Positions 1 through 7,530 of a DNA stretch of 64,000 bases are shown in pieces (position 1 is the stretch's first letter; each line of letters opens with the position of its first letter). The notes beneath the pieces were generated by a model. The model did no database searches. It worked only from the letters and a program-made list of their open reading frames with translations, and had not been told where the DNA came from. The translations under genes and the position numbers were made by a program. This stretch comes from Streptomyces sp. SID13031 (GTDB taxonomy: Bacteria; Actinomycetota; Actinomycetes; Propionibacteriales; Kribbellaceae): NCBI RefSeq assembly GCF_010548305.1, contig NZ_JAAGLV010000006.1:248001-312000 (forward strand). Reading direction: 5' to 3'.

Positions 1-506
1 CGCTCCACCGACAGCACCGGCTGACCAGACGCCCGGTCCTTGAAGTCGAAGTGGAAGATGAACGGCAGCGGGATTTCGCCGACGACCGGGATGAACTGCC
101 AGATCCGCCGGACGATCGCGACGGTCTGGTTCCGCTCGCTCCCGTCCGTCTCCAGCCCGGGGGCGGTCAGCTGCCAGCTCGACCGCAGCAGGCTCTTGCC
201 GAACTCCTTCTTGAACCAGCCGATCGACTGGCCGTTCGCGTCGAAAACGTCGTACCCCGAGCCGAGGTCGAGCCGCTTGCGGGCCTTGAAGGAGAAGACC
301 GCCTGGGCCTTCGACTCGTCGGCGTAGAAAGTGACCTCTTCCTTGAAGGCCATCCGCTTCTGCTGCGCGAACGCGAGCAGCGGCCCGTCGGTGCCATCCG
401 GGTTGGTGGTGAGCAGTTCGTACCTGTTCACCATCAGGGTGATCCGCTGCTTCATCGAGAAGGCGGGAACGTACATAGGCGCAGGGCCTTGAGATGGGAC
501 CGTCAT
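1..506 (-). CDS. LURP-one-related / scramblase-like family protein (3' end cut by window)
   Basis: The visible 168 residues look like the LURP-one/Tubby-like beta-barrel family: an N-terminal MxVNRYEL-type strand, then a central K-x-R-K-R-LDLGSGYDVFD stretch and a G-W-F-K-K-x-F-G-K-S-LLRSSW motif. Members are small cytoplasmic or membrane-associated proteins of unclear role. The start chosen is ATG at 506-504, whose bases overlap the TGA stop of the upstream cobE::bluB gene (ATGA), implying translational coupling. A second in-frame ATG lies at 476-474, so the first ten residues are uncertain. It is the last visible gene of the riboswitch-controlled cobalamin operon, although nothing in the protein suggests a role in B12 synthesis. 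The C-terminus lies outside the window. Family call is from residue patterns only. Confidence 0.65.
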   Translation of the reverse strand, partial: MTVPSQGPAPMYVPAFSMKQRITLMVNRYELLTTNPDGTDGPLLAFAQQKRMAFKEEVTFYADESKAQAVFSFKARKRLDLGSGYDVFDANGQSIGWFKKEFGKSLLRSSWQLTAPGLETDGSERNQTVAIVRRIWQFIPVVGEIPLPFIFHFDFKDRASGQPVLSVE

Positions 507-1987
507 GCGGAGGAGTGTGTCACCTCGGCAGGCTCATCCGGCGCCCTGTCACGCCACAGTGACGCCACAGTGACCGCCACTCCACAAGCCAGCGCCCCCA
601 ACCGCACACCGCGCGCCATCCCGGCCGCCTCTGCCGAGTCCGACGCCAGCTCGAGCTGGATCGTCCCGACTCCCTGCAGTACGAGGTCCCGCGCTACTTC
701 CACGCCATGCTCGACAGCCTCGTCCACTGTCCGCGCAGGACGCCACAGCACTCCATAGTCGGCCTCAGGCCTCTCAGCACCCACCTGTACTACGAGCGCC
801 TCAGCCTGCTCAAGCTGCGCCGCAGCCGCGACCTCGGCCACGATCAGCCGGACCGTCTGGGCCCCACCAGCCTGTACTTCCCCCGTGGCCGCGGTTGCAT
901 CGCCACTGATGACCGCGCCCGGCTCTACTCCCGGCAACCCCCGCTGCCCCCACGCCTCTTGGTGCACAGCCCATGACAGCGGCCGCCGGGCAGCCCAGCC
1001 GCTCCTGACCAGCTCCGGCGCTGCAGCGAACTGCTCCACATGGCCCACGCACAGGTAGCCCACCAGCTCCACGTGCGCGGGAAGATCTAGTACCCCCGCC
1101 ACTTCGCCGGGCTCGAAGAAGGACACCCAGCCGACGCCGAGCCCCTCGGCGCGCGCCGCCAGCCACAGGTTCTGGACAGCGATCGCTGCTGAGAACCAGG
1201 TGGTCCGGGGATCCGCATGCCGGCCCAGCACGTGCCGTCCGCCCCGCCCTGGGTCACAGGTGACTGCGATGTTCAGCGGCGTCTCCAGGATGGCCTCGAT
1301 CTTCAGGCCGTCGAAGGCACTGCGCCGATCAGCGGGCAGTGAAGCCGCGAAGGCATCCCGCTGCGCAGTGGCGAGGTCGTGGATCTTGCGGCGAGTGGCG
1401 ACATCCCTGATCAGCACGAAGTCCCACGGCTGGCTCAGGCCCACGCTGGGCGCCCGATGCGCCGACTCCAGCACCCTGGTCAGTACGTCGTCGGCAATGG
1501 GTCGGTCAAGGAACCCCCGTCGCACATCACGCCGCTCGGCCAACACTCGGTGTACTACGTCCCGCTCCCCCACCGGATACCCCGGAGCAGCCGTCGCCTC
1601 GTTTACGGGGGACTCCGCTGCCGCGTCTTCCGGTAGCCGTCCTATGGCCACAGTCGCTCGCGCTGATGCCTGCTTCAGTACAAGGAGCTCGGCGCCGGTG
1701 AGGACCACAGCTGCCTCAGCGACACTCGCAGTACCGGCTAGGCGGTCGACCTGGGCGCTCGGGGTCGGTACTGGTTGCTGGGAGAGCTCCAGCTTGGTTG
1801 CAGTGAACAGTGGGGCTCCCAGGGAGGCCGCTAGCCGCTGCAAGCCGGGTTCTGTCTCTTTGCCATCGACAGTGACGATCAAGGTAACGCCCGCTGGCTC
1901 TAGACCTGCCAGGGCCGAGTCGACCAGATCCCGCAGCTCCCGGTACGACGTACCGGAGCGCAGGCCGATGCCCAGGACGAGGCTCAC
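503..1987 (-). CDS. bluB: CobE/CbiG-C domain fused to BluB, with unrecognised C-terminal domain
   Basis: The 494-residue protein has three parts. Residues 1-118 resemble the CobE/CbiG C-terminal domain (start LVLGIGLRSGTS, later LGAPLF and LKQASARAT). Residues 141-350 are a BluB-type flavin enzyme (RRDVRRGFL, RAPSVGLSQPWDF, WLAARAEGLGVGWVSFF), which cleaves FMNH2 with oxygen to give 5,6-dimethylbenzimidazole, the lower ligand of B12. Residues about 378-494 match nothing I recognise. The reading frame runs open far upstream, but the start is GTG at 1987-1985: it overlaps the cobB stop (GTGA) and the family similarity begins there. It lies between cobB and the LURP-one gene in one operon. BluB alone is about 210-230 residues, so this is a genuine fusion, joining corrin-ring and lower-ligand steps. 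Confidence 0.82.
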   Translation of the reverse strand: MSLVLGIGLRSGTSYRELRDLVDSALAGLEPAGVTLIVTVDGKETEPGLQRLAASLGAPLFTATKLELSQQPVPTPSAQVDRLAGTASVAEAAVVLTGAELLVLKQASARATVAIGRLPEDAAAESPVNEATAAPGYPVGERDVVHRVLAERRDVRRGFLDRPIADDVLTRVLESAHRAPSVGLSQPWDFVLIRDVATRRKIHDLATAQRDAFAASLPADRRSAFDGLKIEAILETPLNIAVTCDPGRGGRHVLGRHADPRTTWFSAAIAVQNLWLAARAEGLGVGWVSFFEPGEVAGVLDLPAHVELVGYLCVGHVEQFAAAPELVRSGWAARRPLSWAVHQEAWGQRGLPGVEPGAVISGDATAATGEVQAGGAQTVRLIVAEVAAAAQLEQAEALVVQVGAERPEADYGVLWRPARTVDEAVEHGVEVARDLVLQGVGTIQLELASDSAEAAGMARGVRLGALACGVAVTVASLWRDRAPDEPAEVTHSSA

Positions 1988-3342
1988 TTCTCCAACCCCG
2001 CGTGGACCCGTGCTGCTGCCACGAACCTGGCCGGTACGTCGGGAGTCGCCGTCCAGTGCAGGTGGAGGTAGGAGGCATGGATCTGGGAGTGGGCGAAGCC
2101 CTCCTGCCGGCCACCCGGCAGGTACCAGGCAGCCGGGACGTCCTCGTCGAACTCCACCGTCGTGCGGTGGAACTCGTGCCCGTGGACGCGGCGGCCTTCG
2201 TCGAAGAGCGCCGTCGTCGAGGCGGCGATGGCGGTGCGGTAGCCAAGCGTCAGGCGGCTCGTCATCTGCCCCTTGGCCGGCAGGACGCCGGTCAGCTGGT
2301 GGCCGTCCAGTTCGCGGCACAGGTAGAGCAGGCCGGCGCACTCGGCGACGACCGGCAGACCGGCGGCGACCTCTGCGGCGACCTGGTCGCGCAACGCGAC
2401 GTTGCCGGAGAGCGCTTCCGCGTGCAGCTCCGGGAAACCGCCGCCGAGGTAGAGCGCTGATGTTGCTTCTGGCAACGATTCGTGCAGCGGGTCGAAGGTG
2501 ACGACGTCCGCACCGGCCGCGGTCAGCAGCTCGGCCGTCTCGGTGTAGCGGAACGAGAAGACGGGGCCGCCGGCCATCGCGATCACCGGGCGGCCCTCTT
2601 CGGCCGGGGTCACTTCAGCTGCCGGGTCCCAGGCCGTCACATCGAGCGGAGCGGCTGCTCGGGCGGCGGCGATGAAAGCTTCGAGATCGACGCCTTGCTT
2701 CACGAGCTCGGCCGCCGCATCCACTGCCGTCGCGGCTTGCTCACGTTGCTCGTCGGCCGGGATGAGGCCGAGGTGGCGGCTGGGGACGGTCAACCTGGTG
2801 TCGCGACGTAGTACGCCGAGGACAGGTATGCCTGTTGGCGCGACGCCGGCACGTACCTCGGCCTCGTGCCGATCCGAGCCGACCTTGTTGAGGATCACGC
2901 CGACGATGCGGACACCGGTGTCGTAGGCAACGAACCCCTGGACGACGGCGCCGACGCTGCGTCCTGCCGCGGAGGCATCCACCACGAGTACGACCGGGGC
3001 CTGCAGCAACTTCGAGACGTGCGCGGTCGAGGAGTACCCCTCGGTGCCGAGCGCCCCGTCGTACAGGCCCATCACGCCTTCGATCACGGCGATGTCGGCG
3101 TCGGCGCAACCGTGCGCGAACAGCGGCGCGACCCGCTCCTCACCGGACAGCATCGGATCGAGGTTGCGCCCCGGCCGCCCGGTCGCCACGGCGTGAAAGC
3201 CAGGGTCGATGTAGTCGGGCCCGACCTTGAACCCGGCAACTCTGTGCCCAGCCCGCCGCAAGGCAGCCATCAACCCGACCGCCACGGTCGTCTTCCCCGC
3301 TCCCGAGGAAGGCGCGGCCACTACCACGCGGGGAATCACCAC
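1984..3342 (-). CDS. cobB: Cobyrinate (hydrogenobyrinate) a,c-diamide synthase
   Basis: CobB/CbiA amidates the a and c side chains of the corrin ring using glutamine and ATP. Here 452 residues: an N-terminal dethiobiotin-synthetase-like ATPase with the P-loop SSGAGKTT at residues 12-19, and GFKVGPDYIDPGFH at about 37-50. The C-terminal class I glutamine amidotransferase has LGGGFPE at about 299-305 and the nucleophile Cys in VAECAGLL (about residue 335). Two adjacent GTG codons (3342 and 3339) can start the protein; the first gives a 7-base and the second a 4-base overlap with the cobO stop. The 3' end overlaps the bluB fusion by 4 bases. Because the chelatase here is the aerobic CobN type, the natural substrate is probably hydrogenobyrinate. 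Confidence 0.95.
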   Translation of the reverse strand: MVIPRVVVAAPSSGAGKTTVAVGLMAALRRAGHRVAGFKVGPDYIDPGFHAVATGRPGRNLDPMLSGEERVAPLFAHGCADADIAVIEGVMGLYDGALGTEGYSSTAHVSKLLQAPVVLVVDASAAGRSVGAVVQGFVAYDTGVRIVGVILNKVGSDRHEAEVRAGVAPTGIPVLGVLRRDTRLTVPSRHLGLIPADEQREQAATAVDAAAELVKQGVDLEAFIAAARAAAPLDVTAWDPAAEVTPAEEGRPVIAMAGGPVFSFRYTETAELLTAAGADVVTFDPLHESLPEATSALYLGGGFPELHAEALSGNVALRDQVAAEVAAGLPVVAECAGLLYLCRELDGHQLTGVLPAKGQMTSRLTLGYRTAIAASTTALFDEGRRVHGHEFHRTTVEFDEDVPAAWYLPGGRQEGFAHSQIHASYLHLHWTATPDVPARFVAAARVHAGLEK

Positions 3343-3950
3343 TCGATGCCTTTCTGGCCTTTCTGGCCGGCGTCCATCGGGTGTTTCACCTTTGTCATCT
3401 CGGTGACCAGGTCGGCTGCGTCAAGCAGGCGCTGGTCGGCGTTGCGGCCGGTGATGACGACGTACTGGTGGCCGGGGCGGGAGGTCAGGGTGTCCACTAC
3501 CTCGTCGACGTCTACCCAGCCCCACTTCATCGGGTAGGTGAACTCGTCGAGGACATACAGGTCGTGTGTCTCGGCGGCGATCCGGCGCTGGATCTCGCGC
3601 CAGCCCTCGAGTGCGTCGGCGGCGTGGTCCTCCTCGCTACCGGCCTTGCGGGACCAGCTCCAGCCCTCGCCCATCTTGTGCCACTCGACCGGGCCGCCCT
3701 CACCCGTTGCCTCATGCAACTTCCCGAGGGCCCGGAAAGCGCCCTCTTCGCCGACCTTCCACTTCGCGCTCTTGACGAACTGGAAGACGCCGATGTTCCA
3801 GCCCTGGTTCCAGCCGCGCAGCGCCATTCCGAACGCCGCGGTCGACTTGCCCTTCATCTCACCGGTGTGCACCATCAGCAGCGGCCGGTTCCGGCGCTGC
3901 CGGGTGGTCAGTCCGTCCTGCGGTACGACGTTCGGCTGTCCCTGCGGCAT
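3336..3950 (-). CDS. cobO: Cob(I)yrinic acid a,c-diamide adenosyltransferase
   Basis: CobO/BtuR transfers adenosyl from ATP to Co(I) of the corrinoid. The 204-residue length is typical. Visible motifs are the P-loop region HTGEMKGKSTAAFG at about residues 28-41, GWNIGVFQFVKSAKW, and the acidic YVLDEFTYPMKWGW stretch. The C-terminus KHPMDAGQKGQKG matches the usual end of the family. The ATG start shares one base with the stop of the upstream chelatase gene (TGATG), and the stop overlaps cobB. It is placed between cobalt insertion (chlID, cobN) and a,c-diamidation (cobB), in keeping with its step in the pathway. Confidence 0.95.
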   Translation of the reverse strand: MPQGQPNVVPQDGLTTRQRRNRPLLMVHTGEMKGKSTAAFGMALRGWNQGWNIGVFQFVKSAKWKVGEEGAFRALGKLHEATGEGGPVEWHKMGEGWSWSRKAGSEEDHAADALEGWREIQRRIAAETHDLYVLDEFTYPMKWGWVDVDEVVDTLTSRPGHQYVVITGRNADQRLLDAADLVTEMTKVKHPMDAGQKGQKGIEW

Positions 3951-6352
3951 CAGGCGGCGCTCCGTTCGGTGACCGCGCGAACAAGCTTGCCCGCGGCAAC
4001 TTCTCCCAGATCCAGGTACTCCGCGCCGAGGTCGGCGGCGAGCTCGGCCGCCAGGCCCAGCCGCACTCCGCGATGCGGCTCGCAGTCCAGTACCACCGAC
4101 GCGATCCCCTGCTGAGCGAGCCAGCCGGCCGCTTGCTTCGCCTTGGCGAATGCCTTGTCGCCGGCGGTCGCGCGGCCGTCGGTCACGAGTACGAGCAGGG
4201 GACGCCTGCGCGGATCGCGGATGGCGGCGATTCGCAGTACGTCGGAAGCTTTCAGCAAACCCTCGGCGAGCGGGGTACGGCCACCGGTGGGCAACGATTC
4301 AAGCCGCCGTACTGCGGTCTCGACGCTGCCGGTCGGAGGTAGAGCTACGGTCGCGTCGGCGCCGGCGAAGGTGACGAGGCCGACGGTGTCGCGGCGCTGG
4401 TAGGCGTCGAGCAGGAGCGAGACGATCGCGGTCTTGACCTCGGTCATCCGCTTCTTCGTGCCCATCGAGCCGGATGCGTCGACACAGAACAGGACGAGGT
4501 TGCCCTCGCGACCTTCCCGGACTGCGAGCCGTACGTCGGAGGTGCGGACGGCGAGGCCCCGACCCGAACGACCGCGCGCGTGCTGGTGCGGCGCGGCGGT
4601 GCGGATGGTCGCCAGGAGATGCGGACGGCCGGACTCGCGACCGACGCGAGCCCGGTCGCCGACTACCCGGCCGACCTCGGTGAGCGCTCTCGAACGCCGG
4701 CCGGCGACGCCAGCGCCCGCCGATTGCACGCTCAGGAGGCGGGCCTTGTACGGCTCTGAACTGGCGGCGACCTGGCCTGTCGGCGCGGGTCCGGGGAGAG
4801 CGCTCCCCGCATTGTCGGACTTGTCCGGGTCAGCGGCGTCCGCCGGAGGCTGCGTGGCGTCGGGATGGTCCGCGTCGGTGTTCGGCGCGCGATCGGTGTC
4901 CGTCGGCGAGGTGCCGTCGGGGCCGTCGGGGTTCCCGCCGTCCGGCCCACCATCTGGAGCTCCGTCGGGACCGCCGTCCGGGTCGTCTTCAGGGTCGTCT
5001 TCGGGGTCGGGGTCTGGTGGGGTGCTGTTCTGGATCGCCTGCTCGAGTTGCTCGTCGTCCAGGCCGGGAGCGTCGAAGGGGTTGCGGCGCTTGCGGTGCG
5101 GGAGGGCGAGCTTGGCGGCGGCGCGGACGTCCTCCACCTCGACGACGGTCCGGCCCGACCAGGCGGCGTGCGCTACCGCAGTACGGGCCGTGACGAGGTC
5201 GGCGCGCATGCCGTCGACGTCGAAGGAGGCGCAGATCTCGGCGATCTGGCGGAGGGCCGCGTCGGTGAGGATGACATCGGCCAGGCGGGACTGGGCCTTG
5301 ACGATGCGCTCGGACAGCTCGGCCTGCACACCGGCGTACTTGCCGATGAAAGCGGTCGGATCGGCCTCGTACGTGAGTCGCGCACGCATCACCTCGACCC
5401 GTACTGCGGGGTCGCGGCTGGCCACGACGTCGACGGTGAGGCCGAAGCGGTCGAGCAGTTGCGGGCGGAGCTCGCCTTCTTCGGGGTTCATCGTGCCGAC
5501 CAGGACGAAGCGCGCTGGGTGGGTGATCGAGACGCCGTCGCGCTCGACGGTCGCGCGGCCCATCGCGGCGGCGTCGAGCAGTACGTCGACCAGGTGGTCG
5601 TGGAGGAGGTTGACCTCGTCCACGTACAGCAACCCGCGATGGGCTGCGGCCAGCAGACCGGGCTCGTAGACGGTGACGCCTTCGGAGAGCGCTCGCTCGA
5701 GATGCAGCGACCCGAGCACGCGATCCTCGGTCGCCCCCACCGGCAACTCGACCAAGCGGGCCGGTCGGGAGATCGCCGCGGGAAGAGATCCTTCGCCGGA
5801 GGTGTCGGGGGCGGGGACGGTGTGAGAGCCGGGGGTGGTGCGGAGGGCAACGCCAGCACCTGAGTCGTTGGCGGCCGCGGCATGGGGGCCGTCGGGGCAG
5901 ATCGGGTCGGGGTTGGCGGGGTCGCAGGAGAAGCGGCAGCCTTCGATCACCTCGACGGTGGGGAGGATCTCGGTCAGCGCGCGGACGGCGGTGGACTTCG
6001 CCGTACCCTTCTCGCCACGGATCAGCACGCCCCCGATCGCCGGCGACACCGCGGCGAGGATCAACGCCAGCTGCAGATCACCCATCCCGACGACAGCGGT
6101 GAACGGAAAGCCACCCGGCAGGCGCCGACCGTTGGACGGGACGGAGCCCGAGCCGCCCGGCAACCGCTGGTCGCCCGAGATCGCGGAGCCCTCGGGTCCA
6201 CGATCGCCGACTGCAGAGGTACTGCCCGCCTGGCCGGTGGAGGCGGTACTGGCCAACTGGTCGGCCGCGGAGGTACTGGCCGGCTGGTCGGTGGAGGCGG
6301 TCGACGGTGGCTCACCTGTCGGGGAGGTGGAGTTGGTCGGAGTTGACCGCAT
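3950..6352 (-). CDS. Fused ChlI/ChlD-type chelatase subunit (AAA+ and vWA), cobaltochelatase partner of CobN
   Basis: The 800-residue protein joins the I and D subunits of a metal chelatase. Residues 1-80 are a Ser/Thr/Ala/Pro-rich low-complexity tail. The AAA+ motor follows, with P-loop RGEKGTAKST at about 112-121 and a Walker B segment LLYVDEVNLL. A long acidic Asp/Pro/Gly linker comes next (many PD and DDP repeats), then a C-terminal integrin-I/vWA domain with the MIDAS motif DASGSMG near residue 628. In actinobacteria such proteins serve as the CobS/CobT equivalents that drive CobN, which is encoded nearby; magnesium chelation for chlorophyll is not expected. The ATG start is preceded by GAAGGG about 12 bases upstream. 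The tail could be shorter if a later start is used. A cobalamin riboswitch precedes it. Confidence 0.88.
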   Translation of the reverse strand: MRSTPTNSTSPTGEPPSTASTDQPASTSAADQLASTASTGQAGSTSAVGDRGPEGSAISGDQRLPGGSGSVPSNGRRLPGGFPFTAVVGMGDLQLALILAAVSPAIGGVLIRGEKGTAKSTAVRALTEILPTVEVIEGCRFSCDPANPDPICPDGPHAAAANDSGAGVALRTTPGSHTVPAPDTSGEGSLPAAISRPARLVELPVGATEDRVLGSLHLERALSEGVTVYEPGLLAAAHRGLLYVDEVNLLHDHLVDVLLDAAAMGRATVERDGVSITHPARFVLVGTMNPEEGELRPQLLDRFGLTVDVVASRDPAVRVEVMRARLTYEADPTAFIGKYAGVQAELSERIVKAQSRLADVILTDAALRQIAEICASFDVDGMRADLVTARTAVAHAAWSGRTVVEVEDVRAAAKLALPHRKRRNPFDAPGLDDEQLEQAIQNSTPPDPDPEDDPEDDPDGGPDGAPDGGPDGGNPDGPDGTSPTDTDRAPNTDADHPDATQPPADAADPDKSDNAGSALPGPAPTGQVAASSEPYKARLLSVQSAGAGVAGRRSRALTEVGRVVGDRARVGRESGRPHLLATIRTAAPHQHARGRSGRGLAVRTSDVRLAVREGREGNLVLFCVDASGSMGTKKRMTEVKTAIVSLLLDAYQRRDTVGLVTFAGADATVALPPTGSVETAVRRLESLPTGGRTPLAEGLLKASDVLRIAAIRDPRRRPLLVLVTDGRATAGDKAFAKAKQAAGWLAQQGIASVVLDCEPHRGVRLGLAAELAADLGAEYLDLGEVAAGKLVRAVTERSAA

Positions 6353-6364
6353 CGGCGGTGGTTT

Positions 6365-6560
6365 CCCTTCGTCCCGCGGGTGTCCACGCCCGCCTCGGCA
6401 CTTGGCACGCCGGACGCGCGGAGAGCGCTTCCTGGCGGACGGCAGCAGATGTCCTGGCTTCCGGGATGACCCCGGTCACAGTGGCGGGACCGCCCCGGAA
6501 TCCAGCCATCACAGGCCGTCACCGGTGTTCCTCCACTACCGTCCCGGCGATCATTCCACA
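6365..6560 (-). promoter_or_regulatory. Cobalamin riboswitch upstream of chlID-cobO-cobB operon
   Basis: Read on the minus strand, the stretch contains the conserved core GGTCCCGCCACTGT (plus-strand 6478-6491) and a B12-box-like GCCAGGACATCTGCTGCC (about 6440-6458), preceded by GAGGAACACCGGTGA. It ends in GGGCGTGGACACCC followed by GACGAAGGG, the likely ribosome-binding site of the chelatase gene. This is the arrangement of the cobalamin (AdoCbl) riboswitch, and the genes it precedes make cobalamin. The 5' boundary is approximate. The P4-P5 area is longer than in the copy at about 11.3 kb. Confidence 0.87.
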
Positions 6561-6610
6561 CCCCCACCCAGCCCCCCAGCCACCCTCCGCACCAACCGCC
6601 CGCCCGCTCC

Positions 6611-6711
6611 GCGCGACGTTTCAGGGGTTAACCCCTGAGAGTGTGGGTTGCCTAGCGAGATTCTGGCTGGGCAACCCACCGTCTGAGGGGTTAACCCCTG
6701 AAACGTCGCGC
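6611..6711. repeat. Nested long palindrome (two hairpins within a larger inverted repeat)
   Basis: Arms 6611-6638 and 6684-6711 are 28-base inverted copies with one mismatch. Each arm itself contains the perfect palindrome TCAGGGGTTAACCCCTGA or nearly so. Between them lies a second inverted pair, GTGGGTTGCC (6643-6652) and GGCAACCCAC (6670-6679). The element sits just after the surE stop and just before the riboswitch region, so it may end cobN-surE transcription. No T-run follows. Its two-level symmetry is more elaborate than an ordinary terminator, so a repeat-family element is also possible. Confidence 0.75.
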
Positions 6712-6730
6712 GATAGGTAGACGGGGGTGG

Positions 6731-7486
6731 TTAGTTGGTGAAGGCTTTTGTCAGGTGGGTGGCGGCTGAGCCGCCGGGGAGTTCGCCTACGCCGGTGATG
6801 GGGGTGACGGTGATGTAGCCGGCCGCCAGCAGGACCTCGTCGGTGTTGGTGTCGGTAGCCGGCGGGAGGGTTTGCAGGCCTACTACCGGCTCGCCGGTCG
6901 GTGCCGTCTCCAGTACCAGCCGGGAGCGGTCGTACCCGACCAGGCGGGCCCAGCGGGCGCCCTTCAGTTCGGACACCGGTACGTCGGGGACGTTGACGTT
7001 GATGACCGTGCCGGCCGGCTGGCCGCGGAGCCAGGAGAGCGCTTCCGCAGCGACGACGCCGGCCGTCTCGATGTACTTCGGATGCTCGGAGTCGACGCTG
7101 ATCGCGAGGCCCGACAGCCCCTGGGTCGCGGCAGTCAGGGCGGCGGCGACCGTGCCGGAGTGCAGGATCGGTCCGATGTTGTGGCCGTGGTTGATCCCGG
7201 ACACAACGATGTCCGGCGACGGGCCGAAGGCGCCCAGCCGGGCCAGCGTCACCGCCAGCGCGGGCGTCCCGTCGATCCCGATGAAGCCGTTCTCGCCGAC
7301 CTTCGACGCGATCGCCTTGCCGATCATCCCGGCCCGCGAACTGCCGACGCCGCTCTGGTCATCCCAGGGCGCCACCACCTGTACTGCGTGGCCGGCCTCC
7401 TCGAGGGCCGCGGCGACCGCCTGGATGCCCAGGGACTCGTAGCCGTCATCGTTGGTGACCAGGACTCTCAGCTGTTCGGGCGCCAT
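6731..7486 (-). CDS. surE: 5'/3'-nucleotidase SurE
   Basis: SurE is a metal-dependent phosphatase of nucleoside monophosphates. Of 251 residues, the N-terminus reads LRVLVTNDDGYES, with the metal-binding DD pair. VSGINHGHNIG and HSGTVAAAL are the further family motifs, the latter usually YSGTVxAA, so Tyr is replaced by His. ATG at 7486-7484 was chosen over an upstream TTG because GGGTGG lies just upstream of it and similarity begins right after. It follows cobN by 44 bases on the same strand, probably in the same transcript. A link to cobalamin chemistry, such as dephosphorylation of nucleotide precursors, is conceivable but not shown by the sequence. Confidence 0.93.
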   Translation of the reverse strand: MAPEQLRVLVTNDDGYESLGIQAVAAALEEAGHAVQVVAPWDDQSGVGSSRAGMIGKAIASKVGENGFIGIDGTPALAVTLARLGAFGPSPDIVVSGINHGHNIGPILHSGTVAAALTAATQGLSGLAISVDSEHPKYIETAGVVAAEALSWLRGQPAGTVINVNVPDVPVSELKGARWARLVGYDRSRLVLETAPTGEPVVGLQTLPPATDTNTDEVLLAAGYITVTPITGVGELPGGSAATHLTKAFTN

Positions 7487-7530
7487 GCGCCCACCCAATC
7501 ACACCCTGGCCGCCGCCGCGGCCCGACGTC

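Noticed and set aside
1988..2341. N-terminal extension of the cobE::bluB protein
   Set aside because: It would lie inside cobB in another frame and reads as Arg/Pro-rich noise; the GTG at 1987 is coupled to the cobB stop.
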